A DNA stretch of 64,000 nucleotides from Aquimonas sp041395245. GTDB taxonomy: Bacteria; Pseudomonadota; Gammaproteobacteria; Xanthomonadales; Xanthomonadaceae. Both the position numbers and the translations under genes were made by a program. The DNA lies in the NCBI GenBank assembly GCA_041395245.1, contig JAWLAY010000014.1:62001-126000 (forward strand). Direction: 5' to 3'. How positions within the stretch are numbered: position 1 is the stretch's first letter; each line of letters starts with the position of its first letter. Shown here piece by piece: positions 25,928-33,265 of the stretch. A model generated the notes under the pieces. The model saw only the letters and a list, made by a program, of their open reading frames with translations, searched no databases and had not been told where the DNA came from.

Positions 25928-26305
25928 TCAGGCGCCTCGAATGGGTGGTCGCAACAGTCGCTGCAGCAAGCCGCCGGGCACAGTCTCCGGCGATTCGGGC
26001 GCGGGCATCGCAACGTGCCGAGGTGCGGGTGCCGCGATGTCCTCGCAGGGCAGCGCGGCCTGGGCGATCCCGCAATGGCAAGTCGCACCGTTGGCGTGAT
26101 CGCAATGATGCGCGTCGGTGTCCGCGGCCTCGCTCATCACGGAAGCCGCATGCATGGGGCAGGGCGAATCGGAAGACGGAGAGGCCGCCTCGCCCGTGGT
26201 CGTCCACGCCGCCATGGCCTTCCCGGTGCAGGGTGTACGCCACGCGCCGATCACCAAAAGGCCGATCAGCAGCAGATGCACGAAGGTGTGGAAGGGTGGG
26301 CGCAT
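25928..26305 (-). CDS. CopL-like Cys/His-rich exported small protein
   Basis: A 125-aa protein with an N-terminal hydrophobic segment (residues 8-22, likely signal peptide or anchor). It has a metal-binding-looking central region with D-A-H-H-C-D-H-A and C-H-C-G-I-A-Q, plus a further Met/His/Cys patch (S-P-C-P-M-H-A-A-S-V-M). This resembles the CopL/DUF2946-type proteins that precede copper-resistance genes in Xanthomonas. It lies 135 bp upstream of the TolC-like gene on the same strand and is probably the first gene of the copper operon. The CopL assignment rests on composition and context. I chose ATG 26305 because the hydrophobic segment follows directly. Confidence 0.65.
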   Translation of the reverse strand: MRPPFHTFVHLLLIGLLVIGAWRTPCTGKAMAAWTTTGEAASPSSDSPCPMHAASVMSEAADTDAHHCDHANGATCHCGIAQAALPCEDIAAPAPRHVAMPAPESPETVPGGLLQRLLRPPIRGA

Positions 26306-26419
26306 GAAGGCAGTGTAGCGGGCGGGGCATGCTGCCGACAGCGACTCGCATGCGAAGTTCACGCGCCGCGTAGGCGCTTGCGCGACAATGCGGGTCTTCG
26401 TCAGCCCTGAACGCGTTCA

Positions 26420-28234
26420 ATGCCTTTGTCTGCTGCACACGATTTGCTTCGCCGGGTGTTCGGCTACAGCGCTTTCCGGGGACCGCAGCAGGCCATCATC
26501 GAACAACTCTGCGCGGGACAGGATTGTCTGGTGTTGATGCCGACTGGTGGTGGCAAGTCCTTGTGCTACCAGATTCCGGCCTTGTTGCGGGATGGCGTGG
26601 GCATCGTGGTCTCGCCCTTGATCGCGCTGATGCAGGATCAGGTGGAAGCGCTGAAACAGCTCGGTGTGCGCGCGGCCTACCTCAATTCGAGCTTGAGCAA
26701 CGAAGACGCCGCGCGCGTCGAGCAGCAACTGGTTCACGGCGAACTCGACCTGCTCTACGTCGCGCCCGAACGCTTGCTGATGCCGCGTTTCCTGGCGCGC
26801 ATGGAGCATGTGCGCATCGCGTTGTTCGCCATCGACGAGGCGCACTGCGTATCGCAGTGGGGACATGACTTCCGCCGCGAATACCGTGAGCTGAAAATCC
26901 TTCACGAACGCTGGCCGCACGTGCCGCGTGTCGCGCTTACTGCCACCGCCGATCCGCCGACCCAGCGCGAGATCGTCGAGCAACTCGGCTTGCAGCAAGC
27001 GCAGCGCTTCGTCACCTCGTTCGATCGCGCCAACATCCGCTATCGATTGGTCGACAAACAGAATCTGAAGGCGCAGTTGCGCGCGTTCCTGGAACAGCAT
27101 CGCGGCGAAACCGGCATCGTCTACGCGATGACGCGAAAGAAAGTCGACGAGCTGGCGCTGGAACTGCGTGCGCAGGGCTTTGCTGCCTTGCCCTACCACG
27201 CTGGAATGGATGCCAACGAACGCAGCACGCATCTGCAGCGCTTTCTGCGCGAGGACGGCATCGTCATGGTGGCGACCATTGCCTTTGGCATGGGCATCGA
27301 CAAGCCCGATGTGCGCTTCGTCGCGCATGTTGATCTGCCGCGTTCGCTGGAAGGCTATTACCAGGAAACCGGTCGTGCCGGTCGCGATGGCGAACCTGCC
27401 GAAGCGTGGCTGTGCTATGGCTTGGCCGACGTGGTCAATCAGGCGCAGATGATCCAGCGCTCGGAAGCGCCGGAGGAACGCAAGCGTGTCGAGCGACGCA
27501 AGCTGGACGCGATGCTGGGCTATTGCGAAACCGTGCGTTGCCGACGCCAGGTCTTGTTGGAAAGCTTCGGTGAGGTTTACCCGCAGTCCTGCGGCAATTG
27601 CGACAACTGTTTGCAGCCACCGCAGACCTGGGATGCCAGCGTGGCCGCGCAGAAGGCGCTGTCCTGCGTGTATCGCACCGGTCAGCGCTTTGGCGCAGGG
27701 CATGTCATCGATGTGTTGCGCGGCGCGGACACGGCGCGCATCCGCCAGTTTGCGCATCAATCCTTGTCGACCTGGGGCATCGGCAAGGATGTCGACGAAC
27801 TGCGCTGGCGCAGCGTATTCCGGCAGCTGGTGGCCGCCGGCCTGCTGCGGGTGGATATCGAGCAGTTCGGCGCGCTGCAACTGACCGATGCAGCACGCGC
27901 CGTACTGCGTGGCGAAACCGTCGTGCGTCTGCGCAAGGACGCGGTGATTGCCAGTCTGGGCAAGACCGCGCGGCGTGGCATCGAGGCGCGCCCTGTGCCG
28001 ACCTTCGATGATGCCGATACCGAGGCGCGCTTCGTCGCCTTGCGCGATCTGCGCTCACGTCTGGCGAAGGCGCAAGGCGTGCCGCCGTATGTGATCTTTC
28101 ACGACAGCACCTTGCGTGCGATTGCCGACGCCGCGCCGGAAGACCTCGACGAACTGGCCGAAGTCAGCGGTGTCGGCGTGCGCAAGCTGGAGCGCTACGG
28201 CGAGGACGTGCTGCAGGTGTTGTGGGAAGCATGA
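26420..28234 (+). CDS. recQ: ATP-dependent DNA helicase RecQ
   Basis: A 604-aa RecQ helicase, a 3'-5' enzyme of recombination repair. Motif 0/I covers F-R-G-P-Q-Q-A-I-I and M-P-T-G-G-G-K-S-L-C-Y-Q. Motif II is D-E-A-H-C-V-S-Q-W-G-H-D-F. The zinc-binding cysteines are in C-E-T-V-R-C-R-R and C-G-N-C-D-N-C. A winged-helix RQC region follows, and a C-terminal HRDC domain is complete to residue 604. The next gene starts within the stop codon (ATGA overlap), so the two form an operon. Confidence 0.97.
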   Translation: MPLSAAHDLLRRVFGYSAFRGPQQAIIEQLCAGQDCLVLMPTGGGKSLCYQIPALLRDGVGIVVSPLIALMQDQVEALKQLGVRAAYLNSSLSNEDAARVEQQLVHGELDLLYVAPERLLMPRFLARMEHVRIALFAIDEAHCVSQWGHDFRREYRELKILHERWPHVPRVALTATADPPTQREIVEQLGLQQAQRFVTSFDRANIRYRLVDKQNLKAQLRAFLEQHRGETGIVYAMTRKKVDELALELRAQGFAALPYHAGMDANERSTHLQRFLREDGIVMVATIAFGMGIDKPDVRFVAHVDLPRSLEGYYQETGRAGRDGEPAEAWLCYGLADVVNQAQMIQRSEAPEERKRVERRKLDAMLGYCETVRCRRQVLLESFGEVYPQSCGNCDNCLQPPQTWDASVAAQKALSCVYRTGQRFGAGHVIDVLRGADTARIRQFAHQSLSTWGIGKDVDELRWRSVFRQLVAAGLLRVDIEQFGALQLTDAARAVLRGETVVRLRKDAVIASLGKTARRGIEARPVPTFDDADTEARFVALRDLRSRLAKAQGVPPYVIFHDSTLRAIADAAPEDLDELAEVSGVGVRKLERYGEDVLQVLWEA

Positions 28235-29016
28235 ATCCGAAGGCGCGACGTTCGACACCACGGCTCGGTCTGCAGAAACAGACGCTGGCCCTGCGTCTGC
28301 CGGATGGTCGTGAGATCGACGTGCTGCAAGTCATCGATCCGCGTGCCGCGCGGGTGAAACTGTCCGTCAGCGAGCGCGGTGCGCGCTTGAGTCTGCCACC
28401 AGGTACGTCGGCGCTATTTGTTCGACAGTTTCTGGAACGCCATCGCGGATGGCTGCAGGAGCAATGCCTCAAGCACTTGCCGATACACGCCAGCGATACC
28501 GCATGGACGTGGGGAAGTGATCTGACCCTGCCACTGCGCGGTGAGCTCATCACCTTGCGATGGCAAATCGCAGCGCGGCTCGCCGTACAACGAACCGAAG
28601 CCGACGCGCTGTTGCTGGTTCCACCTGCCGCCACGATGCAGAAGGTGCGAAAGGTGGTGGCGGAGTTTCTGCATGCCGAAGCGCGTGCCGATCTGGGCCG
28701 CTGGCTGCCGCACTATCTGCCGGGATTCTCCCAGGCACCGACACAGGTCCGGATTCGGCCGCTGTCCAGCCTGTGGGGATCGCTGAGCGGACGCAACGGG
28801 CTTTCGCTCGACCTCAGCCTCATCCTCGCTCCGCCGCGCGTGTTCGAATACGTCCTCGTCCACGAACTTTGCCACCTCGTCCAGCGCAACCACTCGCCCG
28901 CGTTCTGGCACGAAGTCGGCCAACGTCTGCCCGACTGGCGCGCACAGCGCCTTTGGTTGCGTACGCAGGGCGCCTTGCTGAAGCGGCAATTGGGAATGCT
29001 GCTGGAAGGTCAATGA
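28231..29016 (+). CDS. YgjP-like (DUF45) zinc metallopeptidase
   Basis: A 261-aa protein of the YgjP/WLM-related metallopeptidase group. The zinc motif H-E-L-C-H is present in V-L-V-H-E-L-C-H-L-V-Q-R-N-H-S-P-A-F-W, which is characteristic of the family. Upstream lies the conserved S-L-W-G-S-L-S-G-R-N-G-L-S-L-D-L segment. ATG 28231 overlaps the recQ stop. A further in-frame GTG three codons upstream is less likely. The physiological substrate is unknown; coupling to recQ may be chance. Confidence 0.88.
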   Translation: MNPKARRSTPRLGLQKQTLALRLPDGREIDVLQVIDPRAARVKLSVSERGARLSLPPGTSALFVRQFLERHRGWLQEQCLKHLPIHASDTAWTWGSDLTLPLRGELITLRWQIAARLAVQRTEADALLLVPPAATMQKVRKVVAEFLHAEARADLGRWLPHYLPGFSQAPTQVRIRPLSSLWGSLSGRNGLSLDLSLILAPPRVFEYVLVHELCHLVQRNHSPAFWHEVGQRLPDWRAQRLWLRTQGALLKRQLGMLLEGQ

Positions 29017-29162
29017 AACAACGAAGTGCACGTTACGAACGCGGCGACGGATGCATGTGTTCTCGCGGCTGCGTCGTCGATGTGCGCGAACGGCGGTCGA
29101 AGGCATGTAGGGCGTCCGCGAGCTGTTCCATGTTTTCTGCGTTTTGAGCTGTCGCCAGCTAT

Positions 29163-29180
29163 ACATACGCTCACGTATGT
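29163..29180. promoter_or_regulatory. Perfect inverted repeat upstream of the enoyl-CoA isomerase gene
   Basis: ACATACG-ctca-CGTATGT: two perfect 7-bp arms with a 4-bp spacer, 44 bp before the start at 29225 and directly after a TATACA hexamer that could be a -10 element. Size and position fit a repressor operator, for example of a TetR-family fatty-acid regulator. No such regulator gene is adjacent. Confidence 0.5.
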
Positions 29181-29224
29181 TCACGCTATGATGCGGCTCC
29201 GCTCCTCCACTGACGGTGTTTCCG

Positions 29225-29989
29225 ATGCTTCAGCACATCCGCCATGACCGCATTCTCGAACTCAAGTTGTCGCGCCCACCGGCCAATGCCTTCAATCTCG
29301 AACTGCTGACCGCGCTGAACTCGGCGCTGGAGAGCGCCCAGGATGAAGGCGCGGAGGCGGTGATTCTGTCCGGCGCGCCGGGCTTGTTTTCCGGTGGCCT
29401 GGATGTACCCACCTTGCTGACCCTGGATCGCGAAGGCGTGATCGCCACCTGGGGCATGTTCATGCGCGTCTGTTCGACGCTGGCGACGCTGCCTGTGCCG
29501 ATCGTCGCCGCCTTGACCGGCCACAGCCCGGCAGGCGGCGCGGTGATCAGCCTGTTCTGCGATTACCGCGTGATGGCGCGTGGCAGTGAGAAGGGCGAGT
29601 TCAAGATCGGCCTCAACGAAACCCAGGTCGGACTGGTGGTGCCCGAAGCGATCCAGTACGCACTCAAGCGATTGGTCGGCGAGCGCATCGGCGAACGCCT
29701 GCTGGTGGCGGGCGAGATGATTGAATCGACACGCGCCGCGCAGATCGGCATGGTCGACGCGCTGTGCGACGTTGATGAGGTGGTGCCGCATGCCCTGGCG
29801 TGGCTGCGAGCGCATCTGGCCCTGCCGCGCCAAGCCATGCTGACCACACGCCGGATCGCCCGACGTGGCTTGATCGAGTCCATCACTGCCCCCGCCGCGC
29901 AGGACATCGGCGCCTTCATCGACGGCTGGTACCACCCGGAAACCCAGGCGGTATTGAAGGCATTGGTGGCGAAGTTGGGGAAGGGGTGA
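29225..29989 (+). CDS. Enoyl-CoA isomerase/hydratase-family protein (ECI1-like)
   Basis: A crotonase-superfamily protein of 254 aa. The oxyanion-hole segment G-L-F-S-G-G-L-D appears near residue 57 and the second hole in G-H-S-P-A-G-G-A-V-I. The core C-D-Y-R-V-M-A ... I-G-L-N-E-T-Q-V-G-L closely follows mitochondrial delta3-delta2-enoyl-CoA isomerase. It keeps the single catalytic Glu (in L-N-E-T-Q) and lacks the Glu of hydratases at the G-G-x-x-E position. It therefore more probably shifts double bonds in unsaturated fatty acyl-CoA than hydrates them. The start is ATG 29225. A 7-bp palindrome lies upstream. Confidence 0.85.
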   Translation: MLQHIRHDRILELKLSRPPANAFNLELLTALNSALESAQDEGAEAVILSGAPGLFSGGLDVPTLLTLDREGVIATWGMFMRVCSTLATLPVPIVAALTGHSPAGGAVISLFCDYRVMARGSEKGEFKIGLNETQVGLVVPEAIQYALKRLVGERIGERLLVAGEMIESTRAAQIGMVDALCDVDEVVPHALAWLRAHLALPRQAMLTTRRIARRGLIESITAPAAQDIGAFIDGWYHPETQAVLKALVAKLGKG

Positions 29990-30009
29990 GCCCGGACTTG
30001 CAGCGGTGG

Positions 30010-30336
30010 CTAAACTATGGAGAGTAGCCTCTCAAGGGCGGCTACTGAAGGCAACTCCCAGTAGTCGACTGGCTTGCCTAGCATGAGCGTTGGCGCGTGC
30101 TTAGAGTTGAGGTTCGAGTTTCGCGACTTCTGTGCCCCATAGCGCCTACGATACTGGACAAGATCCGCTGGCGCGTCCGCTATTGGCGCTGTCCATAGAT
30201 ATATTGCTTGTATGCGGTTCCGCTCCAGGGCTACTTCTTGCCCACTAGGAAGTCGAAACCCTGCGATGTACATGGTCGGTTGAGCTGTTCGCTGGAATCG
30301 ATTCGCCAATAATGTCTCTGCTGAGCGCGTGATCAT
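30010..30336 (-). CDS. Accessory-island hypothetical protein, 108 aa
   Basis: A soluble 108-aa protein that I do not recognise. It contains M-Y-I-A-G-F-R-L-P-S-G-Q-E-V-A-L-E and ends K-P-V-D-Y-W-E-L-P-S-V-A-A-L-E-R-L-L-S-I-V, predicted alpha/beta. The start ATG 30336 has AAGGAG with about 8 nt spacing on the minus strand, which supports a real gene. It is the last gene of the leftward island operon, 121 bp after the 197-aa gene. Codon use is less GC-rich than in neighbouring housekeeping genes by eye. Confidence 0.65.
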   Translation of the reverse strand: MITRSAETLLANRFQRTAQPTMYIAGFRLPSGQEVALERNRIQAIYLWTAPIADAPADLVQYRRRYGAQKSRNSNLNSKHAPTLMLGKPVDYWELPSVAALERLLSIV

Positions 30337-30457
30337 GTGAACGTACTCCTTAGGAAAACTGGGGGCGGGTGAGCTTTATGTCGGTCAGTCAGCGAACAAT
30401 GACTTGAAGCCCTTTGTGGGTTCATGTGACTCGAGAAGACGGGACCGCAGTGCGACT

Positions 30458-31051
30458 CTAGTTGGCGGTACGGTTGATCTCACGACGCTCGCCAGGGGTG
30501 GCTCTGCGTCCAAGGGAAAAGGCGAACAGATCACTGCCGGATATTCCTTGGCGCTCAGCTGCTCGGACAACCTCCTCTTTGAATGAGGTCTCGTTGGTCA
30601 AATTCCGAATCTCGTCGAGTTTGCCGCGCAGCTTCATCACGGTCCGGGTTCGTTGAACTCCATTCGTGCAGAAATGAACTCGGCACTCCAACGTCGAAGG
30701 TTCAAGCCGTCCGGTTGCCAGATTTCGCGCCGTTGCGAGGTCTTTGGCGCTGATTTGCCATGGCAGGCTGTCCGGATAGGTGAGAGGCCAAACGCTCACT
30801 ATGGCCCCCGTCAACGTGTCCTGAATCGCGATAAACGCGGTTCCATCAACTGCACTGTAGAACAATTGATGCGAGCGGTTGAAACCGGGTTCTTCGCCCA
30901 AGGTGACGAATTTGCCATTGTCTAGTAGGCGAACAATTTGCTCGGGCGCAATCTGGCAGTGCTGTTTTGCGCGCTGCCTCCCATGGAAAGTAAAGTTCGC
31001 GTGGCGTCGGCCGACAAGTCCCTGTGCCTGCAATTTGATCTGGTTGTTCAT
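30458..31051 (-). CDS. Accessory-island protein with DUF4258-like N-terminal domain, 197 aa
   Basis: A 197-aa soluble protein. The N-terminal half has the pattern F-H-x-R-x-R-A-K-Q-H-C at about 23-33, then I-x-P-E-Q-I-V-R-L-L-D-N-G-K-F, L-F-Y-S-A-V-D-G, and I-Q-D-T-L-T-G-A-I-V-S-V-W-P-L. This order resembles DUF4258/BECR-fold proteins, some of which are RNases or toxins; I cannot verify a match. The C-terminal part (about 125-197) is a separate Arg/Glu-rich helical region. AAAGG precedes ATG 31051. It lies 35 bp after the glycosylase-like gene in the same operon. Confidence 0.6.
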   Translation of the reverse strand: MNNQIKLQAQGLVGRRHANFTFHGRQRAKQHCQIAPEQIVRLLDNGKFVTLGEEPGFNRSHQLFYSAVDGTAFIAIQDTLTGAIVSVWPLTYPDSLPWQISAKDLATARNLATGRLEPSTLECRVHFCTNGVQRTRTVMKLRGKLDEIRNLTNETSFKEEVVRAAERQGISGSDLFAFSLGRRATPGERREINRTAN

Positions 31052-31086
31052 ACGTTGCCTTTCATGATGGAGCGTGGAACACGGCC

Positions 31087-31857
31087 TCAGACGGAACGGA
31101 GTTGCATTTGAAGGCGCTCTCTGGCCGCAACCAGCTTGGATGCATCGGTTTTCAGAGATGCTTGATCAGGGCTCTTAGAGCCGCAGAAACACGCGATGCG
31201 CTCAGCATTTGCGCCTGAGGGGTGGGGGACGCCCAGCAAGACACGCTTGCTGTCAAGGAGACCTTGCTCCGCCAACCCGAGGAGGACTTCTGCGGGCTGG
31301 TCTCCCAGCGGGATCCACAAGGCATTGGCAAGGGGGGCAACTTCAATCTCGAACGTCTTTTTCACCCAGCGCTGCAGAAATTGCGAGCGCCGGATGGCAA
31401 CTTGACGGTTATAGTTCTGTCCTCGGTACAGCACGGGGTAACGAAGCGCCGATGTGTAGTGAACGAGATTGGCGTGCTGAGAAAAGAGTTCATTGGCGGA
31501 CTCAATGCCAACTGCTCTCGGTAGCCCGATGACGTCAAGACAGCGGATTAGATTGGCTCGCATCGGACCTGAGAAACTGGCGACTCCCTTGGCAATCTTA
31601 AGCGACTCCGCGTCGGACAGGCCTGCGTTGAGCGATGTCCTGGCGGAAGCGAGGGCGCGATTCGCCTGCTGAATGCCCGGCGTGATGCCAACCAAAACCA
31701 ATCGCGCAGAAGAATTTACGTAGTCGAATGGTGCGTAATAGACGGATAGATCTGCACTTCGCTCTATTAGCAAGGACTCTGGCAGACCGGTTGCCGAGGC
31801 TCGATAGCTGAGGATCGATTCACGGTAACGTTGGATCTGCGTTGTATCGATGGTCAT
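31087..31857 (-). CDS. Uracil-DNA-glycosylase-fold protein of the accessory island
   Basis: A 256-aa protein. Two hallmark segments of the UDG superfamily are visible: L-V-L-V-G-I-T-P-G at about 53-61 (motif A, G-x-x-P-G) and G-V-P-H-P-S-G-A-N at about 209-217 (motif B, H-P-S). Between them lie S-F-S-G-P-M-R-A-N-L-I and H-Y-T-S-A-L-R-Y-P-V. No Fe-S cysteine cluster of family-4 UDGs is evident. Known relatives remove uracil or modified bases; at least one UDG-fold protein (Brig1) acts against phage DNA with glucosylated bases. Whether this one is a base-excision enzyme is inference. AAGGG precedes ATG 31857; the previous gene ends 4 bp upstream. Confidence 0.75.
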   Translation of the reverse strand: MTIDTTQIQRYRESILSYRASATGLPESLLIERSADLSVYYAPFDYVNSSARLVLVGITPGIQQANRALASARTSLNAGLSDAESLKIAKGVASFSGPMRANLIRCLDVIGLPRAVGIESANELFSQHANLVHYTSALRYPVLYRGQNYNRQVAIRRSQFLQRWVKKTFEIEVAPLANALWIPLGDQPAEVLLGLAEQGLLDSKRVLLGVPHPSGANAERIACFCGSKSPDQASLKTDASKLVAARERLQMQLRSV

Positions 31858-31861
31858 GGCT

Positions 31862-32185
31862 CTACCCTTGGCTCGGTTCAAAAGATTTCTTGGATTTGAG
31901 CGCTGTGATAAGTGCTTCGATCTGTTCGGCGGTCATATGTGCCGATGCTTCCTCTAGCAATCTTCGCTTCTGCGTCAATTGGTCGCGCTTGATGCGGCGG
32001 CGGCCAAGAAGGCGCTCCACGGCGGCGGTCAGGGCTTCTGTGTCGACCGCATCGAGCAAAACCTCGACGACGTCCGCTTGACTCAAGTCGTGCTGATCGG
32101 AGAGTGCGGTAATGTATGCGTGCGCAGACTCCCCGATCATCACGCTTTTGCGGCGGCCACTCTCGGCGGTGGTTGAACGGTTCAT
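31862..32185 (-). CDS. Small RHH-like protein of the accessory island, 107 aa
   Basis: A 107-aa protein. The first about 50 residues (R-R-K-S-V-M-I-G-E-S-A-H-A-Y-I-T-A-L-S-D-Q-H-D-L-S-Q-A-D-V-V, broken here into its strand-helix-helix parts) look like a ribbon-helix-helix DNA-binding fold. A basic coiled region (G-R-R-R-I-K-R-D-Q-L) and an alpha-helical C-terminus follow. Its start overlaps the stop of the two-HTH gene (ATGA), and it ends 4 bp before the glycosylase-like gene. A role in regulating the operon or in DNA binding with the glycosylase-like protein is inferred. Confidence 0.65.
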   Translation of the reverse strand: MNRSTTAESGRRKSVMIGESAHAYITALSDQHDLSQADVVEVLLDAVDTEALTAAVERLLGRRRIKRDQLTQKRRLLEEASAHMTAEQIEALITALKSKKSFEPSQG

Positions 32186-33183
32186 GGCGCGTTCCCATGT
32201 GCTTCTGAAGCGGAGAGGCGCAGTACCTGCTGCCGTAAACTCGCTTCCATGCGCCCAACCCGCTCTTGGTGCTGGAGTTCCAAGACCCAACGTGCAAATG
32301 AATTGGGGGTTTCGATTCCCATCGCACCCGCAACACGCAGCAGTTCGTCAGGTTCGAAGTCAAAGTTCTTCGAGCTGATCTCTCCTTCAAGCAGTACGGT
32401 GATCCGTTCATCGGAGAGGCCTGATTTTTTTGCGGCTTCGCGTATATCCGGCGAAGAACTATTGAGGTAAACGATGTACTTCCTGAATTGGCTGGCTGTA
32501 CCACCCATGTGGATATCTCTCTGAGTAGAGAGGTTGTCGTTTCGAGTGGGCATGAAGTCAGGTCGGCGTGCCAGCCACTCCATCGCATCGTCGACAGTAA
32601 TTACGGTTCGATGGCTGCGCTTGCTGATCTTCAGAGCTCCATCATTCTTGGGGTTGGCAGCCATTCGCAACGTTTTTTCCGACACCCTCGCCAGTGCAGC
32701 GAGCTCCTCGATGGTGATATCGCCGCCAAGCCAGTCGATGCGAGCACGAGCGATGTAGCCGGCGACCACCCACTTGACGATGTCAGTGGCCTTGTTATCA
32801 CCAATCAACGGACTTGCGGTTCCAAACCACCCTCCGCGATCAGTATCGAAGACCACTTTTTCCGCCATGGCCTCAACAACTTGGCCAAGCAGATGGACTT
32901 CAGGGAAGGTGTTCTCTGAATGGAGGCCACCGACTCCGCCCCACACATAGGTGCCGAGTGTTGCAGCATAGTGGCCGACGCCTTCACTGAGGCGCGCCAG
33001 GTCGCGTTTCTCAGTTGGGACCTGCCCGTAGCCCGGCCAGCTTTCTGACTCTTCTTCTGTTAAGCCGAGCAGCCGTGCCGTGGCGACTGGGCCGAACAAT
33101 GGCTCGATCACGGTCAGCAGCTCCCAGAGTACGGCGTGGACGGCTTTTTCGACGTGGTCCGGGGTTACGGTCGCGATGCTCAT
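32182..33183 (-). CDS. Two-HTH protein heading the accessory-island operon, 333 aa
   Basis: A 333-aa protein I do not recognise as a family. Residues 1-120 form an alpha-helical domain. At about 155-175 a clear HTH is seen (I-T-I-E-E-L-A-A-L-A-R-V-S-E-K-T-L-R), followed by a wing-like I-S-K-R-S-H-R-T-V-I-T-V-D-D-A. A second, Xre-like HTH lies at about 247-295 (I-R-E-A-A-K-K-S-G-L-S-D-E-R-I). It is probably both regulator and part of the system. ATG 33183 has GGAG with 8 nt spacing. A promoter and a 24-bp palindrome lie just upstream. Translation is coupled to the RHH-like gene. Confidence 0.7.
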   Translation of the reverse strand: MSIATVTPDHVEKAVHAVLWELLTVIEPLFGPVATARLLGLTEEESESWPGYGQVPTEKRDLARLSEGVGHYAATLGTYVWGGVGGLHSENTFPEVHLLGQVVEAMAEKVVFDTDRGGWFGTASPLIGDNKATDIVKWVVAGYIARARIDWLGGDITIEELAALARVSEKTLRMAANPKNDGALKISKRSHRTVITVDDAMEWLARRPDFMPTRNDNLSTQRDIHMGGTASQFRKYIVYLNSSSPDIREAAKKSGLSDERITVLLEGEISSKNFDFEPDELLRVAGAMGIETPNSFARWVLELQHQERVGRMEASLRQQVLRLSASEAHGNAP

Positions 33184-33212
33184 TATGGATACTCCAGATG
33201 GTTTGTGTGTCT

Positions 33213-33241
33213 ATTAGGCAACTTCGGGCGCATGTTGTCAA
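33213..33241 (-). promoter_or_regulatory. Sigma70-type promoter of the accessory-island operon
   Basis: On the minus strand a perfect TTGACA (-35, 33236-33241) is followed after 17 bp by CCTAAT (-10, 33213-33218), placing the start site about 20 bp before ATG 33183. The -35 hexamer sits inside a CATGT-N7-ACATG inverted repeat. This is one of the best-matching promoters visible in the window. Confidence 0.65.
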
Positions 33242-33265
33242 GACATGATAGATATCCTTTATGTC
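33242..33265. promoter_or_regulatory. 24-bp imperfect palindrome abutting the island promoter
   Basis: Outer arms GACAT and ATGTC with a GATATC centre form a 24-bp dyad directly next to the TTGACA hexamer. This is the geometry of an operator that controls access to the promoter. The HTH or RHH-like protein of the same operon is the obvious candidate ligand; that is inference. Confidence 0.6.
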
